Assembly: GCA_963970005.1 (NCBI GenBank)
Contig: CAXAMN010025694.1
Location: 867,875 to 931,874 of the forward strand
Direction: 5' to 3'
From: Durusdinium trenchii
Taxonomy: Eukaryota; Sar; Dinophyceae; Suessiales; Symbiodiniaceae
Length of the DNA stretch: 64,000 nt
Positions 37,041 through 48,819 of this stretch are shown piece after piece; position 1 is the stretch's first letter, and each line of letters opens with the position of its first letter. The position numbers and the translations under genes were made by a program. The notes beneath the pieces were generated by a model. It did no database searches and was not told where the DNA came from. It saw only the letters and a list, made by a program, of their open reading frames with translations.

Positions 37041-37093
37041 CTGAAGAGGTGTAATATTCCGAATGGTAGGGGGGTGATTCATCAAGAGTCTAC
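37041..37093 (+). mobile_element. Polypurine-like tract and LTR-like start
   Basis: GAAGAGGTGTAATATTCC...TAGGGGGGTGATTC...ATCAAGAGTCTACG is collinear with the reverse complement of 26338-26409. The layout (purine-rich tract immediately followed by TG) suggests an LTR retrotransposon 3' junction; no integrase or reverse transcriptase was recognised nearby. Confidence 0.45.
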
Positions 37094-38699
37094 GTTATGA
37101 AATGGGTGTTTTCAGGTACCAAGATCTTCCTACTCGAGTCGAGTGGTTGGATACTTCAGTGCCAATGGAAGTTAGCCCACACACACCCAAAATCACAAAA
37201 ACATACAGAAACATCCTTCCAAATACCTCTTTTGCAGCACGCCAGCAGCATACTTTAGCACTTCCTCCCCAAAACAAAAATCGACGACTCCCCCCCGGCT
37301 CCGGCTCCGGCTTCTTCGGCTCAACCCGCTCCTCCACACCGTCCGGAAGCTCTCAGGATCGGTGCCGGCAGCTCGTCGGAGCTCGACCTTGACAGGGGCG
37401 GGGCCGACTCGGCCTGCTGCGGGGAAACACCAAAGGCGGGGAGAGATCCGGGGAGAGTCGGGTTTTGGGGGGTCACCAGTGTCCCACCCAGCTCGGGTCT
37501 ATCCAGCTCGGGTCCAAAACCAGGACTCCCGCAGAGTGAAGAGAATAGTACTGCCTGAGAGGTCGGGGCCCCGGGTGCCATGACCCACAGCCATATGGTG
37601 GGAGCCTTGTTTGTCCTGTCTCTCCTCCGACTCCTATCAACCACAAAATAGGAGGCAAAGAGGAGAAGGACATGGAAGAGTGCACACAAAGGAGGAAGTC
37701 TAAGAGGAAAAACGATAGGACATGATATGACCAAACAAAAGAAAAGGGAAGAAAACGCATACAGTAAGGGGCAAGGCAAGAGGCAAGGAATAGGACAAGG
37801 ACAGAACAGAAAATAGCAAAAGAAACAGTGGCATCAAAGGCACGGGTTGTAAACAGGAAAGTTAAGGTAAGCAAAACTAACAATTGCAAAAAACAAACAT
37901 CTTTATGCTCGGCATGGCTCGGCCAGTCGCAGCGTTCTTGGATTACATCACTTGAGTGCTCGTGCTCAGAATGCCTCCGGCCGTCCTTCACGCTGCGTGC
38001 CTGACCATTCCCCTTCTTCCTTCCCTCCTATATAATTCCTAATCTGCTTCTTCCCGAGTCATCAACCTCTGCAGCCTTTGGGTTCCCATGGCATGAGGGT
38101 CGTTGGCAGCTCTCCCAGTTCCACGGGCTGGCAGCTCTCCCAACACCACCCCTGGCTGTCGGTGCATCCCTTGGGTGGTTCTGCACCCACCGGCAATGCC
38201 GTGTTCTACAGCACCAGCACTCGCCACGTGCCTTCCCAAACAAACCTGTTCTTTTCTTTTCCCATCCGGATCCATCCGGTACAAACGAAACATGTTCAGG
38301 CAGGGGCGCTCTCATGATGTCCAACCTTGGGGAATTGCTTGTACACGAGCGGGGGTCTCCGGGCATCCCGTCCATTGATCAACCAAAGGGCCATCGCTGT
38401 GACTCCGGCCATCGAACTGAGGTCTCCTCCCACTGGGCACTCGACTCCTCTGGTGGAGATGTTTGCTTCTTCAGAACCTGAGACGTTGAGTCGCCCAACC
38501 GATCGGACAGGTGGCCCCCGCCCCCTGACCTCCCTCGAAATCGGCCGGAAGACCGAAATCGGCCGGAAGACCGAAGCTCAGCCGACACGGGTGAGGTAAA
38601 CCATGTCCCAGCAATTCTTTGAATGATTCACCCCCAAAAATGGCAGAATTTCTCCTCTGCATAGATCAAGAAACCTGATAAGTACCTATAAAAGTGGTA

Positions 38700-38890
38700 C
38701 TCCACTATGGGAGGGTTTATATACCAGGTATATACCAGTTATATACCAGGTATATACCATTATTCTATGGGAGTGGTACGGGAGTGGTATGGGAGTGGTA
38801 TAGGGAATGTAAGTCAGTGGTATGGAAGTGGTATGGGGAAAATCCTTATAGGAGTGGTATGGGGAATGTATGGGAGTGGTATGGGAGTGG
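38700..38890. repeat. Minisatellite: TATATACCAG then GGGAGTGGTAT units
   Basis: About four TATATACCAGG/T units (38720-38760) are followed by about nine degenerate GGGAGTGGTAT units (38768-38890). Non-coding. Confidence 0.85.
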
Positions 38891-39169
38891 CTGCCAGGAT
38901 GCTTTGAGTTTGAGCAGATGCACCCACGTGCATAATTCTCCCATAACTTTATAGGAAAAATACATGTCTCCAACTCCTTGTACCTATACTGCTCCCATGC
39001 ACAGGTACCAAGTTTGCAGGTACTTAAAACTTCGGTGGAATAGATGTCTACTGCAAATCCGAGGTTGACATTGGTCGATGATTCGCTTCATCTTGGGGCT
39101 GAAGACCAGGTGTCCCACGCTTGTCCCTCGCTGTCGGGGGTGTGTCCAGCAGTTTCAAGTAAACATGAT

Positions 39170-39375
39170 TTTTCTATCTCTATATCTATCATTACCTATC
39201 CCTATTTCTATCCGTGAATCGGTCCATCTATCTCTATCTATCTATATCTATATCTATCTAAATCTATAACTATATTTCTATATATATATATCTATATCTG
39301 TATCTATATCTATATCTATCTACCTACCTACCTACCTATCTCTCTCTCTCTCTCTCGCTCGCTCGCTCGCTCGCT
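39170..39375. repeat. Compound microsatellite (TATC, TACC, TC, GCTC)
   Basis: Runs of CTATATCTAT / TATCTA, then ACCTACCTACC, then CT repeats, then CGCTCGCTCGCT. Simple sequence, no gene. Confidence 0.95.
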
Positions 39376-40888
39376 TTCGCGTTACATTCATAGATTTATA
39401 AACAAACTAGTGTACACCGTACACCATCGGCGGGCCATATCACCTGCAAACTATGGCCTGCAACAATACCCACAAGAATCAGTCTTCTAACGATGATGAC
39501 CATTCTTTGGACATGTTTTGGGTGTTTACGGTTTATAGATGTCTGCTTTGCTCCATCCACACATTAATTAGCATGTAATGTGTTCTTTATGTCCCAAGGA
39601 CAAGCCAATGGATGAAGCTCCCAGGATCCCCTGCCATTACTAATGAATTACCCACATATAATTACCAGTACATCATATATCATATACCCACCAAATCTGC
39701 TCCTCTCCCTCGTCCTCTGTCCCGATGAAGAACGACCACACGCGTCCTCTCCGCGTTTCTGCCGCGCCACGTCCGACTCGTCGCCGTTCTGGCCGTTCCG
39801 CTTCTTCTCCTTCTTCCCCTGGCGGGAGACCGGTGAACCGTCGAGCTCAACGTCGAAGCGGTGAGGCTTCGGTCTTTCGGCTTCGACCGCGGCAAAGCCA
39901 CGGTCGAACGGCGGGGAGGCTTCGTCGGACTGTGGTGAGAACGTCTAGTCTTGCGGTGAGAGAATCGGTCTGCCATCCAGGTGTAATTGGTAGAGCAACT
40001 GGATCGTGCAAAGGAATTTCGATGCGTTGCACCTTACCTAGACACATTCATGTCGTGTCTGCAAGCAGCTAATAGTAGTCCACGACGACAGGCTGCCTCC
40101 AGCAACATGGAATTAACGAAAGAGTGGATTGCACCAATCCCCGTAAACTGATAGATCAGCGGGCAGCTCTGGCGGGCACCTTCTTCTCAATCTTCTCCTT
40201 TTTGGCCCTTTTTGTATCTTTCTTGTCTTTCTTCTCCGCTGGCATCCTCTCCTCTCTTCGGCCTGAACCCACGCGCGCGCACGCTTCCCTCCCATAGGCC
40301 AAGCCCTCCGAGAATCAAGGCGCGGGGGGAGTGTGAGCAACAGGCAACATACACTCCCGAAAAATCACATAGACTTCCGAAAATGGCACACTGACTCAGT
40401 CTGACTGTTATCCTCTAGCTGCATCAGCGCTGCTTCAGGGTCTATGTGAGTTTTCAGTGGTCTTTGCCCCTTCAGTGCCCCGTTGTTTTTTGGGGCTGAA
40501 AGTGTGGAGAGAGATGGATAGAGACAGGACAAAAAGGAGACCCACCAGTTCTCATAACTATCAAATCACATACTGTACATATATATACTGTATGTATGTA
40601 TATACCTTGATCTTCCAAACCCTTTAAAAACGTAAGGTGCAAGCAAATACACGATGTTTCGAAACAAAACACGATGTTTTCATTTTTGGAGGGTTGTGGG
40701 TTTCGACGCGCCGAGTCTTCCGCAGATCCCTTTCCCGGTTCATTCCCAATCCCTTCTTCGACCTGTGCGATCCATTGAGTTCGGACCTGAGACTTGCTGA
40801 AGCAAGTATGCAAAACGTTCAAAGAACTTGACGAAGTGCACCAACAACCGCCAACAACAACATCACACCAGCAAGCGTCCAAAGGGAA
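39376..40888. other. No supportable gene
   Basis: GC-rich, Arg-rich open frames at 39680-40072 occur on both strands and look compositional. The words ACACGATGTTTC and ACACGATGTTTT (40650-40680) recur near 53630-53665. A tRNA-like D-arm string at 39985-40005 is not supported by a full cloverleaf. Confidence 0.5.
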
Positions 40889-42695
40889 TCACAATGGGCG
40901 GACCAGAAATCCAGCTGAAGTGAACTCGTGAAAGGCCGCTGTCAAATACCTTTGCATTGTCCGCTCAAGGGCTGGCTTCATCGACGTGACCCGGCGGCTC
41001 AGCCGACTGCCACGGCCTATGAAATCTTCGTCTTGCTGAACACTTGTAGCCAGAGGGTTCAAGCTCTCAATGCCGCGCTGCGAATCGTCCCATAAAGTTA
41101 TCAACATGTGGTGAAGCGCGTGGTGTTTGGGTTGGATTATAAAAAGCAAACGGCCAGCCCTTTGCGCCTCAAGTGCCAGCTCAGAGTATCGTCTCAAAAA
41201 TCTCATGCCTTCATTGGCAATGAGGCCCGCAGAGGCTGGTTTCAACCAAAGCTGTTCGGTGTATAAGCCACGCACACAGGCTTGGATTGCCATGGTCGCT
41301 TCTTTCACAAGCTGCAGGAAGGGGTCAGAGCTGAAGTCCGATCGTTCACAGATGGACTCGACAAATGACATCAAAATTGTCGACAAGGCCCCCTTGTGCC
41401 AAATGCCGGTGGGATACACCGTAGTGGTTTGCCAACCCAAAAGTTCCTTCGAGATCTTTGTAGAACCTCTTCTTTTTTTCGCTGTGATGCACCAAGTCTG
41501 AAATTTGAGCGACAGATTTGAAAATCGTTCGTCCACGGTGCCTCCTTCCTCTTTCTCAGAAAGGAGGGCCAACGCTGAACCAAGGAAGTTCTTGGACACC
41601 CCTAGGTGGTAGCAATGAAACCAATCCCATGCCCACATCAGTTCCAATCGGTCTGGAACGTGCAACACACGCCTGAAAGGAGACTCTTCCAGAAAAGGGC
41701 TGGACTGACAAATTGTCCCTTTCCAGGCTGGCCGTCTGGTGCTGATTTGTTCCCAGGAGACCGGGTGGACGCCTGCCATGCACTGGTGGCATATGCCACC
41801 TGGAGGCTGACGAACCTGCTTTCGTTTCTGCACATTGTTGTAGCTTCTTGCGAATCTTCCACTTTTGTGCAAGAATGGCCAATCACCGATAATGTTGAGG
41901 AGGATGGCATTGTACCGATGCCCTTGTGCATCCAGCAACCCAATGTCGGACATAAAGGATGCCTCTTCGGCAGCTGCAGACAAAACATTCTGAAAAACAC
42001 CGTCGTTTTCTCCGGTGTAGTCACCCTTCCTCAAAGCCGAGAACATATACCTGGTCGTGAACGAGTGTCCCCGGAAGTTTGTTTTCAATTTCAGCCATTT
42101 CTTCCTAATGCCACGTCTCTTGCCAGCCTTAGCCTCAGGATGAAGTCCTCGTCCAAGCAATGAACGAAATGATATGATCATGAAGGCATCTCTCCTTCTG
42201 CCTCGACCTTCATCTCCATGCAAAACTAAAGGAACAGTTCGTCGGAGATGGATTCTTCCCTCTTGGGAATGCTGAAAAACAGGATGGGATGGATGTAGTA
42301 TTCTGTATTTTCTCCAGAATGCCTCCAATATATCACCTTCCCTCGATTGATCACGACGAACCAACCCTGTCAAAATGTGCCAGCAGTTGTGCGTCAAGAA
42401 GAAAGCCATCCAGTCTCGCAGCTTCAGGAGAGGCACTGTGTGACCATTGTCTGTCTTCAGGTGTGATATTGGAATTGGTAAGGCCAGAGCAAAATTGCTT
42501 ATGACGCGGCGAGAATCTCTTTCAGAGTTTGTAATCCCGCATCGAGCAAGTTCTGATAAACCGCCGCTTGCTGCTGCTGCTGACGTCCCTATATCAGCAA
42601 CAACATCGCGAGCTGACTCAATGGCCGAAGTGCATGGGGCCTCGGCCGACGAAACCGGAACATCAAGTGAAGCAAAGCATGAACAACAAACAAGT
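40889..42695 (-). CDS. Long-exon member of an expanded dinoflagellate protein family, function unknown
   Basis: The open frame runs from an acceptor-like TGTTGAAG at 42696 without a stop to TGA at 40889, about 600 residues. The region before 42436 lacks any ATG, so this is an internal or terminal exon and the start lies upstream. Landmarks in order are RCGITNSERDSRRV, LKLRDWMAFFLTHNCWHIL, VPLVLHGDEGRGRRRDAFM, NFRGHSFTTRYMFSAL, IGDWPFLHKSGRFARSYNN, GICHQCMAG, RRPAWKGTICQ and LMWAWDWFHCYHLGVSKNFL, with QPKHHALHHML near the end. Conserved His/Asp/Cys residues (HGDEGRG, CHQCMAG, DWFHCYHLGV) suggest metal binding or a degenerate nuclease/transposase-like fold, which is inference. I recall many paralogues in Symbiodiniaceae. 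The frame is intact. Confidence 0.72.
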
Positions 42696-43574
42696 CTTCA
42701 ACAGTGTGTCCTTCCTATTCGCTTGTGTGATCAATGCAAACATTCTTGGAGCGCATTGTGATTTGCAAACCTTTGTGAGACTGCCCAACCAAAAAGTTGA
42801 AGAACATTGTTTTTTGTCCACCGTGTTTCAATTGATTTCCCAAACGCCACACTCACTTGCCCGCTATATATTTGTTGCTCGAACTGCTGCTCTGAGGTGT
42901 GAATGGCATGGCCCCGCAACGATGTGGGAACAAGGCGAAACTGAGAGATGTTAATCCCTGCTTGATTAAGTGGTAGGAGACCTGGTGGAAAGAGCTAAAC
43001 GCCACAAGATCCTCAAACTGACATGGCTAAGTCCAAAAGACTTTGCAGCGTCCTTTTGTTTTTGCAGCTTTGCGTGGAGCGACGGGAAGGTGATTATAGA
43101 TTGTTTGTTGTTCATTGTTTGTGTTTGTCTAAGTGAGTCATTGTCTATCAAAGACGGTAAGTAGTGGTTCCGGATTTAAGCCGAGTTTGACAACGAAGAA
43201 ACATAGTAACATGGCCAATACAACTACCAAGATTGATCACTTAAGGCTAAAGAGGCGTCCCACTACATGTCCACAACACGGTCAGGGCAATGGCTGCTTC
43301 ATGGCTCGGTTCACCTTTGCGTTCCCTGGCATCAATAGGTGGGCCAGCCAGTGTTCTTGACGGGAGGTCGCATGTAAGACCAGCTTGTGAATTGTTTGGA
43401 AAGATTTGTTTTGAGAGGATGATCTTTTTGACATCCAGGTTCAACAAGTCTTGTAAGGCTTTATCCCTTTGCCTTAGGAAACGCGCGTTTTCAAGGAAGT
43501 TGTTATGCTTACTTAAATTTGTGTGGGATCAGGAGCTATAGAAGTTAACTTGGTGGCTGTGCTGCCCCATGCCA

Positions 43575-43775
43575 TCAAGCTATCTTGGGATCTGGCTCCT
43601 TGCCCAATCCTTTTTGCAAAGCCGCGTAGAGCATGTCCAGGTCTTGGGCCTGGCATTGATGGGTGTTGCTGGTCAATTCCAATTGACTGGAATTGATGGT
43701 TCCCATCAACTCAGCGATCCTTTTGTGAAGATGTAGGCACAAGACATGTAGGAAATGAGAAACGGACAATCGCAA
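43575..43775 (-). CDS. Small terminal exon, unknown
   Basis: The minus-strand segment after a TTCACAAAAG acceptor encodes KRIAELMGTINSSQLELTS, then QAQDLDMLYAALQKGLGKE, then PDPKIA and TGA. It looks like a helical C-terminal exon. It lies between the stop of the next gene (43963) and the 40889-42695 gene, so it could belong to a very short gene or be a degenerate end of a multicopy gene. Confidence 0.4.
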   Translation of the reverse strand: MRLSVSHFLHVLCLHLHKRIAELMGTINSSQLELTSNTHQCQAQDLDMLYAALQKGLGKEPDPKIA

Positions 43776-43962
43776 TACGCTTTTTCCCCTTCAGATGTCC
43801 CAGAAAGTCATTGTGGTACCTATCACAATTCAAACCCTTGTCGTTTGGACGGACTTCTTCGCCCTTGGAAAAAAGACAGCTTCATTTTGGTTTGTGTCCT
43901 ACAACTCCTTGGGCAAAGATGGAATCAGTGTGGTGAAAACCACAGCTCAAAATGCAAAATCC

Positions 43963-46808
43963 CTAATCATTCTTGGTCTTCTTGGACTTAGCAGCTGCCT
44001 TTTTGGCGGCTGCCTTTCCCTTAGCATCCTGAACCTTAGCACTGTTTCCTGGGCCTTTATTGCCAGGAGGGGGCTTGCGCTCACTCGATTTGCCATCCTC
44101 CCGTTTCTTCTCGTAGAACCGTTTGGCGCTCCTGGAGTGGACAAAGAAGAAAGGACCCATTGTGCAAAACAGCTGTTTACTAGATCTTCTGTATTCCCGG
44201 TTTTATAGTTGGTAAAGACATGGAATTCCTATAGTTCGATTTTCTGTGGCATGGGTTGAAAGCTCGTCACCGGCTTCCAGGCTCTCGCTTTTGACTCGAC
44301 TGGAGCAGTCCTGGCTTTCAGCTCCAATCCGGCAGCTCGGGTGCACCTTGCAAAGCACGGCCGTGCTTTTGAGTGAGCGAGTGAGTGAGAAGAACATGAA
44401 CTTTGTTTCCAATCTTCCCACAACATTACGGCAGGAACACGCCAGTTCCTTCCTTCATTCGTTTCTCTGCAAGATCATAGAACCTGAAGTCAGGTTGTTT
44501 ACAGACATGTTTATAATTGATGTTGCTGTGTGTGCTTATGGATTCACCGCATTGAAAAAATTGTATCCAAACCAGAAACTTCTCGGTGTAGAAGCCCTCC
44601 GTTTCGCCCTTGGCCCACACTTCGTTACACTGGTCAAACTCTTGGTCGACGCTGACCAGGGCAGTCTCCAAGTTCTTGATGCACCTGATTGCTGGCCGCC
44701 CGGTGGTCACCATGATGTACTATGATATTTATGCAATTCCTCTAGAAGCTTGGCAAATACAATTTGAACAAGAAACTCTTTGCTTGCAGCATCATCGAAT
44801 TTGCTCTTCAATTCCCGGATCAACGAACGGAGCTTGCCAGATTTCGAGAGAACGGAGTCTTTGAATTTCTTCAATGCTTCTTTGGTCTAGCGGCGGGGAG
44901 AGTAAGAAAGGTGAAGTCAAACAAAAGAAAAGACTGTGATTGCATGACAATATCATCGTGGTTCTAGGAGCCTACCTGGGTAAACTTGTCTTGCTTCTTA
45001 ATGTCGACCTTGGTAGTCCGTTCCTTTTCATCCCGTACCGACAGTGCCGCCAGCTTCCCGAACTTCTCTCCGCCAAGGTTGAACTCTGGGTCCTTCTCAG
45101 CCTGCCGGACAAATATGTCATTTCTATTTTTTGGAGATCGTAAACAAAGCTGCAGACAAATGAACCTGCCTGTGAAACCTTCTGATGCGTTTCCTCGAAA
45201 CTCTGTGACTCTTGACGTTTCCCTGTCTCGCGAACGACGACCCAAAATTCTTCTTCTCCATCATATTGGTTTCTCCTGCACGAATCTTACGGTGTCGAGG
45301 ATCCACTTCTCTGAATTTGTGTTGAGCTAATTAACTCAAAAACATATATACAGTATTATACAGTAGATGTAAAGCTCCTACAGTGGCTTTCACCCAAACT
45401 GCGACATTTGGCAATGGCGCCGTCGATGCGTGACCTGCCGTTGATGGTTCACCAAAAATCACCGAAACACCTGATAAATCCTGTACTCTAAGTGTGAAGT
45501 GTGCGACACAAACTATTACCAAGCATACCTGAGCTCCCTACCGAGACCATCCCAGGGCCACCAGCTCTGACTGCGAATACCAACCCTCATCGACTGTAAG
45601 CTCCACCTGCTTCTTGTTGATAGCAACAATCAAATGGGCCTTGAAGTCTTCCTGAACCAAAGGTTTTGTAGGCGGGGCCTAAATGGACAAAACCTTGTGA
45701 CCAGTGGTGGGAACCTAATACTATCATATGCGATAGGCTCCAAGTGCATACAAGGGTCGCGGTGGAAATTGCAGTGCGCAAACAAATCAGCAATCGCGTT
45801 TTTGTCCCCGTGTTGCCACTCCCTCTTGAGAAACTCGGGCGCTTCAAGATCTCCCCTTCTTGATTTAGGTTTCACCCACCTCGCGAGCCTGGCCTTGCTT
45901 GCCAATCGAAGTTGGATCTGCAACGGACATGGCAGAACTGTGCATGAAAGTCCACACCTTTAGTTGGGTATCGGTATAGCTGCAAAAAACAACATGATTC
46001 GCTTGTACATCTCAGGAAATGCGCAGAATGCACTCTGGAGACTGGAGCGCCTTCCGGCAAGGTGGAGGTGTCACGCCACCCGGCCGCACACTCTCAGTGC
46101 CAGAAGAGTCAGGTACTGTCTCAGGTGCATTGGGTTCAGATCGAGGTTTTTTGGGGGGAGGTGTCATTCCAGCACCATCAACTTGTGACGGTGATCGCTT
46201 ATGGCCAGCATCAAGTGATTGGTCATGGCATTTGTCCTCAAACAATTACAATGGCACCTACTACGATATTGCAGATTGAAAAAAAATATCTCATTTGCAG
46301 CTGGAAAACTCTCTCTCTAAAAAGAGCAAACATGTCCTTAATCTCTTCCGCAGTGGCCTAGGGTTTATGTGAGAACCATCAGTGATTGATTTCAAACCCG
46401 CGTCGATAAGGACTTGGCTGGCAGCGTCTCCTTCTCCGAGATTGGCGTCGATGGCATCTCGACCTTGCGGTGGGAGTGAAATTGATCCTTAATGTGTCAC
46501 CCGAACCATGAACAAAGGCATGAAAATATCAATTTCCAAGACTGGTATCATAATAACTTGTCAAAACTGTGTTCCAAGATTTCTACGGGGGTCTCCTGGT
46601 CGTGATCCAAGAGAGCAATCTCATCGTCAAGTTCCTGTGGTTTAGTGATGACTCAAACAGCATAGAAATACCAATTCTAGAATATATACTAGATTTGTTC
46701 AAAGGAAAAGTCCTGAAGCTCTTTCTTGAGAAGCTGTTCATCAGAAAGAGACTCAATGTGGTTCACGCCATCCGCCAATGTGCCGCAACTCCAGCGCTTG
46801 GAAGCCAT
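43963..46808 (-). CDS. Multi-exon gene of unknown function, dinoflagellate-type family with GA-AG and GC-AG introns
   Basis: Start ATG at 46808 (MASKRWSCGTLADGVNHIES). Exon 1 is 46701-46808 and joins exon 2 (from 46634, ELDDEIALLDHDQETPVEIL) by a GA-AG intron in phase. Later exons include about 46380-46470 (AIDANLGEGDAASQVLIDAG), 46020-46245 (SPSQVDGAGMTPPPKKPRSE), about 45770-45917 (KARLARWVKPKSRRGDLEAP, then EWQHGDKNAIADLFAHCNF), about 45390-45507, 45170-45275 (NQYDGEEEFWVVVRETGKRQ), 44976-45101 (DPEFNLGGEKFGKLAALSV), 44735-44886 (KKFKDSVLSKSGKLRSLIRE), about 44570-44684 (CIKNLETALVSVDQEFDQC) and a Lys/Ala-rich last exon ending at 43963 (AAAKKAAAKSKKTKND). The introns after 45170 and 44735 are GC-AG. 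Phases agree from 45275 to 44684. No catalytic motif is seen. Confidence 0.7.
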
Positions 46809-47380
46809 CTCTTAGATTGCCACAAACGGGCTCTATAGCCCACTCAACGGTACTACAAAAAAGGCTGCCGTATCATTCCAATGGTTTGTCAACCCTATCC
46901 ACCGGCAACTGTTTCATGTCCACACTCCACGAAGGACATGTTAAGTCATAGGAAGAAAACGCAGACTGTTTTGCCCATTCGAATTTCCAACAGTTGATGG
47001 TGCACGAAATCCCGCTTGAATCCAAGCAAGGCTGCTAATTGTGGTGCAAAAAGTGGTTCTGAGTCGATGGCTTTAACCCGTAATTTTTTTTATGGGTTAC
47101 TATGGGTAAATTATGGGTTTAGTATGGGTTCAGCACGGGTTAGGAAAACCTGATGTTTTCACCAAAACACGAGGTTTTCCTACCAAAATAATGGGTTACT
47201 ATGGGTAAATAATGGGTTTGGTACGGGTTCACTACGGGTTTCGACGTCGACCCTTTCTTTTTGGGAAAAAACTATCAAAACATTGAAACAATCGGTCATG
47301 AAATAAGATTTACCGAAAAAAATAAAGGTTCGACAATTTGGTGGACTCTTACAGGGCCCAGGATCCCCTGCACTTCCGAT
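46809..47380. other. Spacer with paired direct repeats around a hairpin
   Basis: No exon. 47091-47141 and 47190-47240 are about 51-base direct repeats (TATGGGTTACTATGGGTAAA...) with few mismatches. Between them 47142-47181 is a hairpin (AGGAAAACCT...AGGTTTTCCT). The GGGTTTAG / GGGTTA words resemble degenerate TTTAGGG telomere-type repeats, but spacing is irregular. Confidence 0.7.
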
Positions 47381-48790
47381 TTAAAGCTCGCTCGGAACCA
47401 CTGGCCTCCATTCATCGGGGATCCGTAGATTCATATTTCCCCTCAAGTAAGTAAACACTTGGCCAAAATCAACAAACCGCCAAACATCACTTGCGTACCA
47501 GCCGGGCGATTGAAAGGTTTCAAGGGCTGGTGGAAAGCCGGCCGCCGGCTGCTCAGGTTGGCCTCGGGCCGTCGCCTTGTGGTCGTCGATGAGGTCAGCC
47601 ATCAAGCGTGCGAAGGGAATTGGATAGACCCTGGGCGTGCGAGACGTGATTCGGATAAAGAATCGAAAAGTATACCAAGGCCTTTGTCATTCACTGGAAA
47701 GGAAAGCAAGTAGAGAAACATGAAGTCTGAACGATCGCCTAGACACTCTGTACCACGAAGATTCTCATTTCCCTTATATCTCAACTGTCCAGCTGCATCA
47801 CGATATCGATCGGCGCTCTTCTTTTTGATACGGGGATCAGACTTCCATCCCTCTAACTTGCCCATATCAACACGATGAATTTGAGCACTGTTCGCAAAGG
47901 CATAGTGTCGTTTTGGCGTGGAAGATCCAAAATGGCCCATCCACCATTTCACCATATGGACCTTACGGGTCGCTCTTGCGACACAAAAACTGTTCGAAAG
48001 ACATGTGGCATGTGGCATACTGTAATGAGTTGGTCTTATTGTACATGTGGTTGTTGTTTTCCTCGTGATCCCAACCACCAATTATAGTGCCCCACGACGA
48101 AGTATGAACTAGGACTCCCACCGCATGAGCACCGCCGCTTTGGAAAATGCTTTGCAAAGTCTCACGCCAAGCAGGGTAAAATTGCAGTAGTGACCCAGAC
48201 GGTTGTTCTACCGACCAAGCTCCTCCCAGCGCTGTTGCTAGGAGCACCAAACAGCAACTCCTCCAGGGGATGGAAAACATCTTGCCAGTCCCTAAATTAC
48301 CAGCAAAAGATATTGTTGTCAGAAGCATTGTTTTGAAGACCCAACTCCTTTCCAGGAGCTGATTCCCAACTTGGACGCTTTTGTATTCCGAAAAGCCGGT
48401 TGAAGAACATGTTGAACGCTGGGAGGTGCCAACATTCATCTTGGAAAAGGAACTGCATTTTATACCAAAGTGGCATCCAAATCCACCGGGCCCCGGAACC
48501 GTTCTGAGCAAGCAAAGTATGGCTAACCTCAAAAGGTAGGACAGAAGGCGATGTGCATCCATGGCACATGCAGAACGACAGGGTAAAGAGACTCTTGACA
48601 GGCAAAGCATCAAGTGTGTTCAACAAAGGGGCGCAAATCCTGATGCGTGGGTCAGGTCCATGAAGTTCGAATTTCTGTGAGGGGGCTGGTCATTGTCCAA
48701 AAGGTCCAGGCGTGCACTAGCATATTGAGCCGCCACCATGACCTTCGTCAGGTTGCCCTCCCCCGCAAAGTATTCTATCCATTCATAAAC
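47381..48790 (-). CDS. Methyltransferase-like gene (second locus), last five exons resolved
   Basis: Exons 48625-48790, 48348-48522, 48122-48260, 47747-47961 and 47381-47630 join in perfect phase; the intron after 48348 is GA-AG with the GAGTTG word on both sides, the others GT-AG. Landmarks: VYEWIEYFAGEGNLTKVMVA (motif-I-like FAGEG), ARLDLLDNDQPPH, NFMDLTHASGFAPLS, GCHFGIKCSSFSKMNVGTSQ, NQLLERSCCLVLLATALGG, WSVEQPSGSLLQFYPAW (EQP, motif-VI-like), VHMVKWWMGHFGSSTPKRHY, YKGNENLRGTEVYPIPFARL, then RFVDFGQVFTYLRGN and a stop at 47381. A GPPC catalytic motif is absent: the matching place reads IKCSSFS, with a Cys before SS. I know close relatives in Symbiodinium as a large family. Methylase homology is inferred from motif order, and activity is unknown. 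Confidence 0.78.
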
Positions 48791-48819
48791 CTGCCACGGT
48801 GCTGGGTGATGTTTCTTGA

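Noticed and set aside
39985..40035. tRNA-like D-arm sequence (ATTGGTAGAGCAACTGGAT)
   Set aside because: No matching acceptor stem, anticodon arm or T-arm could be folded; at best a tRNA-derived SINE fragment.
43795..44208. 137-residue plus-strand open frame (MSQKVIVVPITIQTLVVW)
   Set aside because: Its second half is antisense to the convincing Lys-rich last exon of the 43963-46808 gene, and no plus-strand splice partners are seen.
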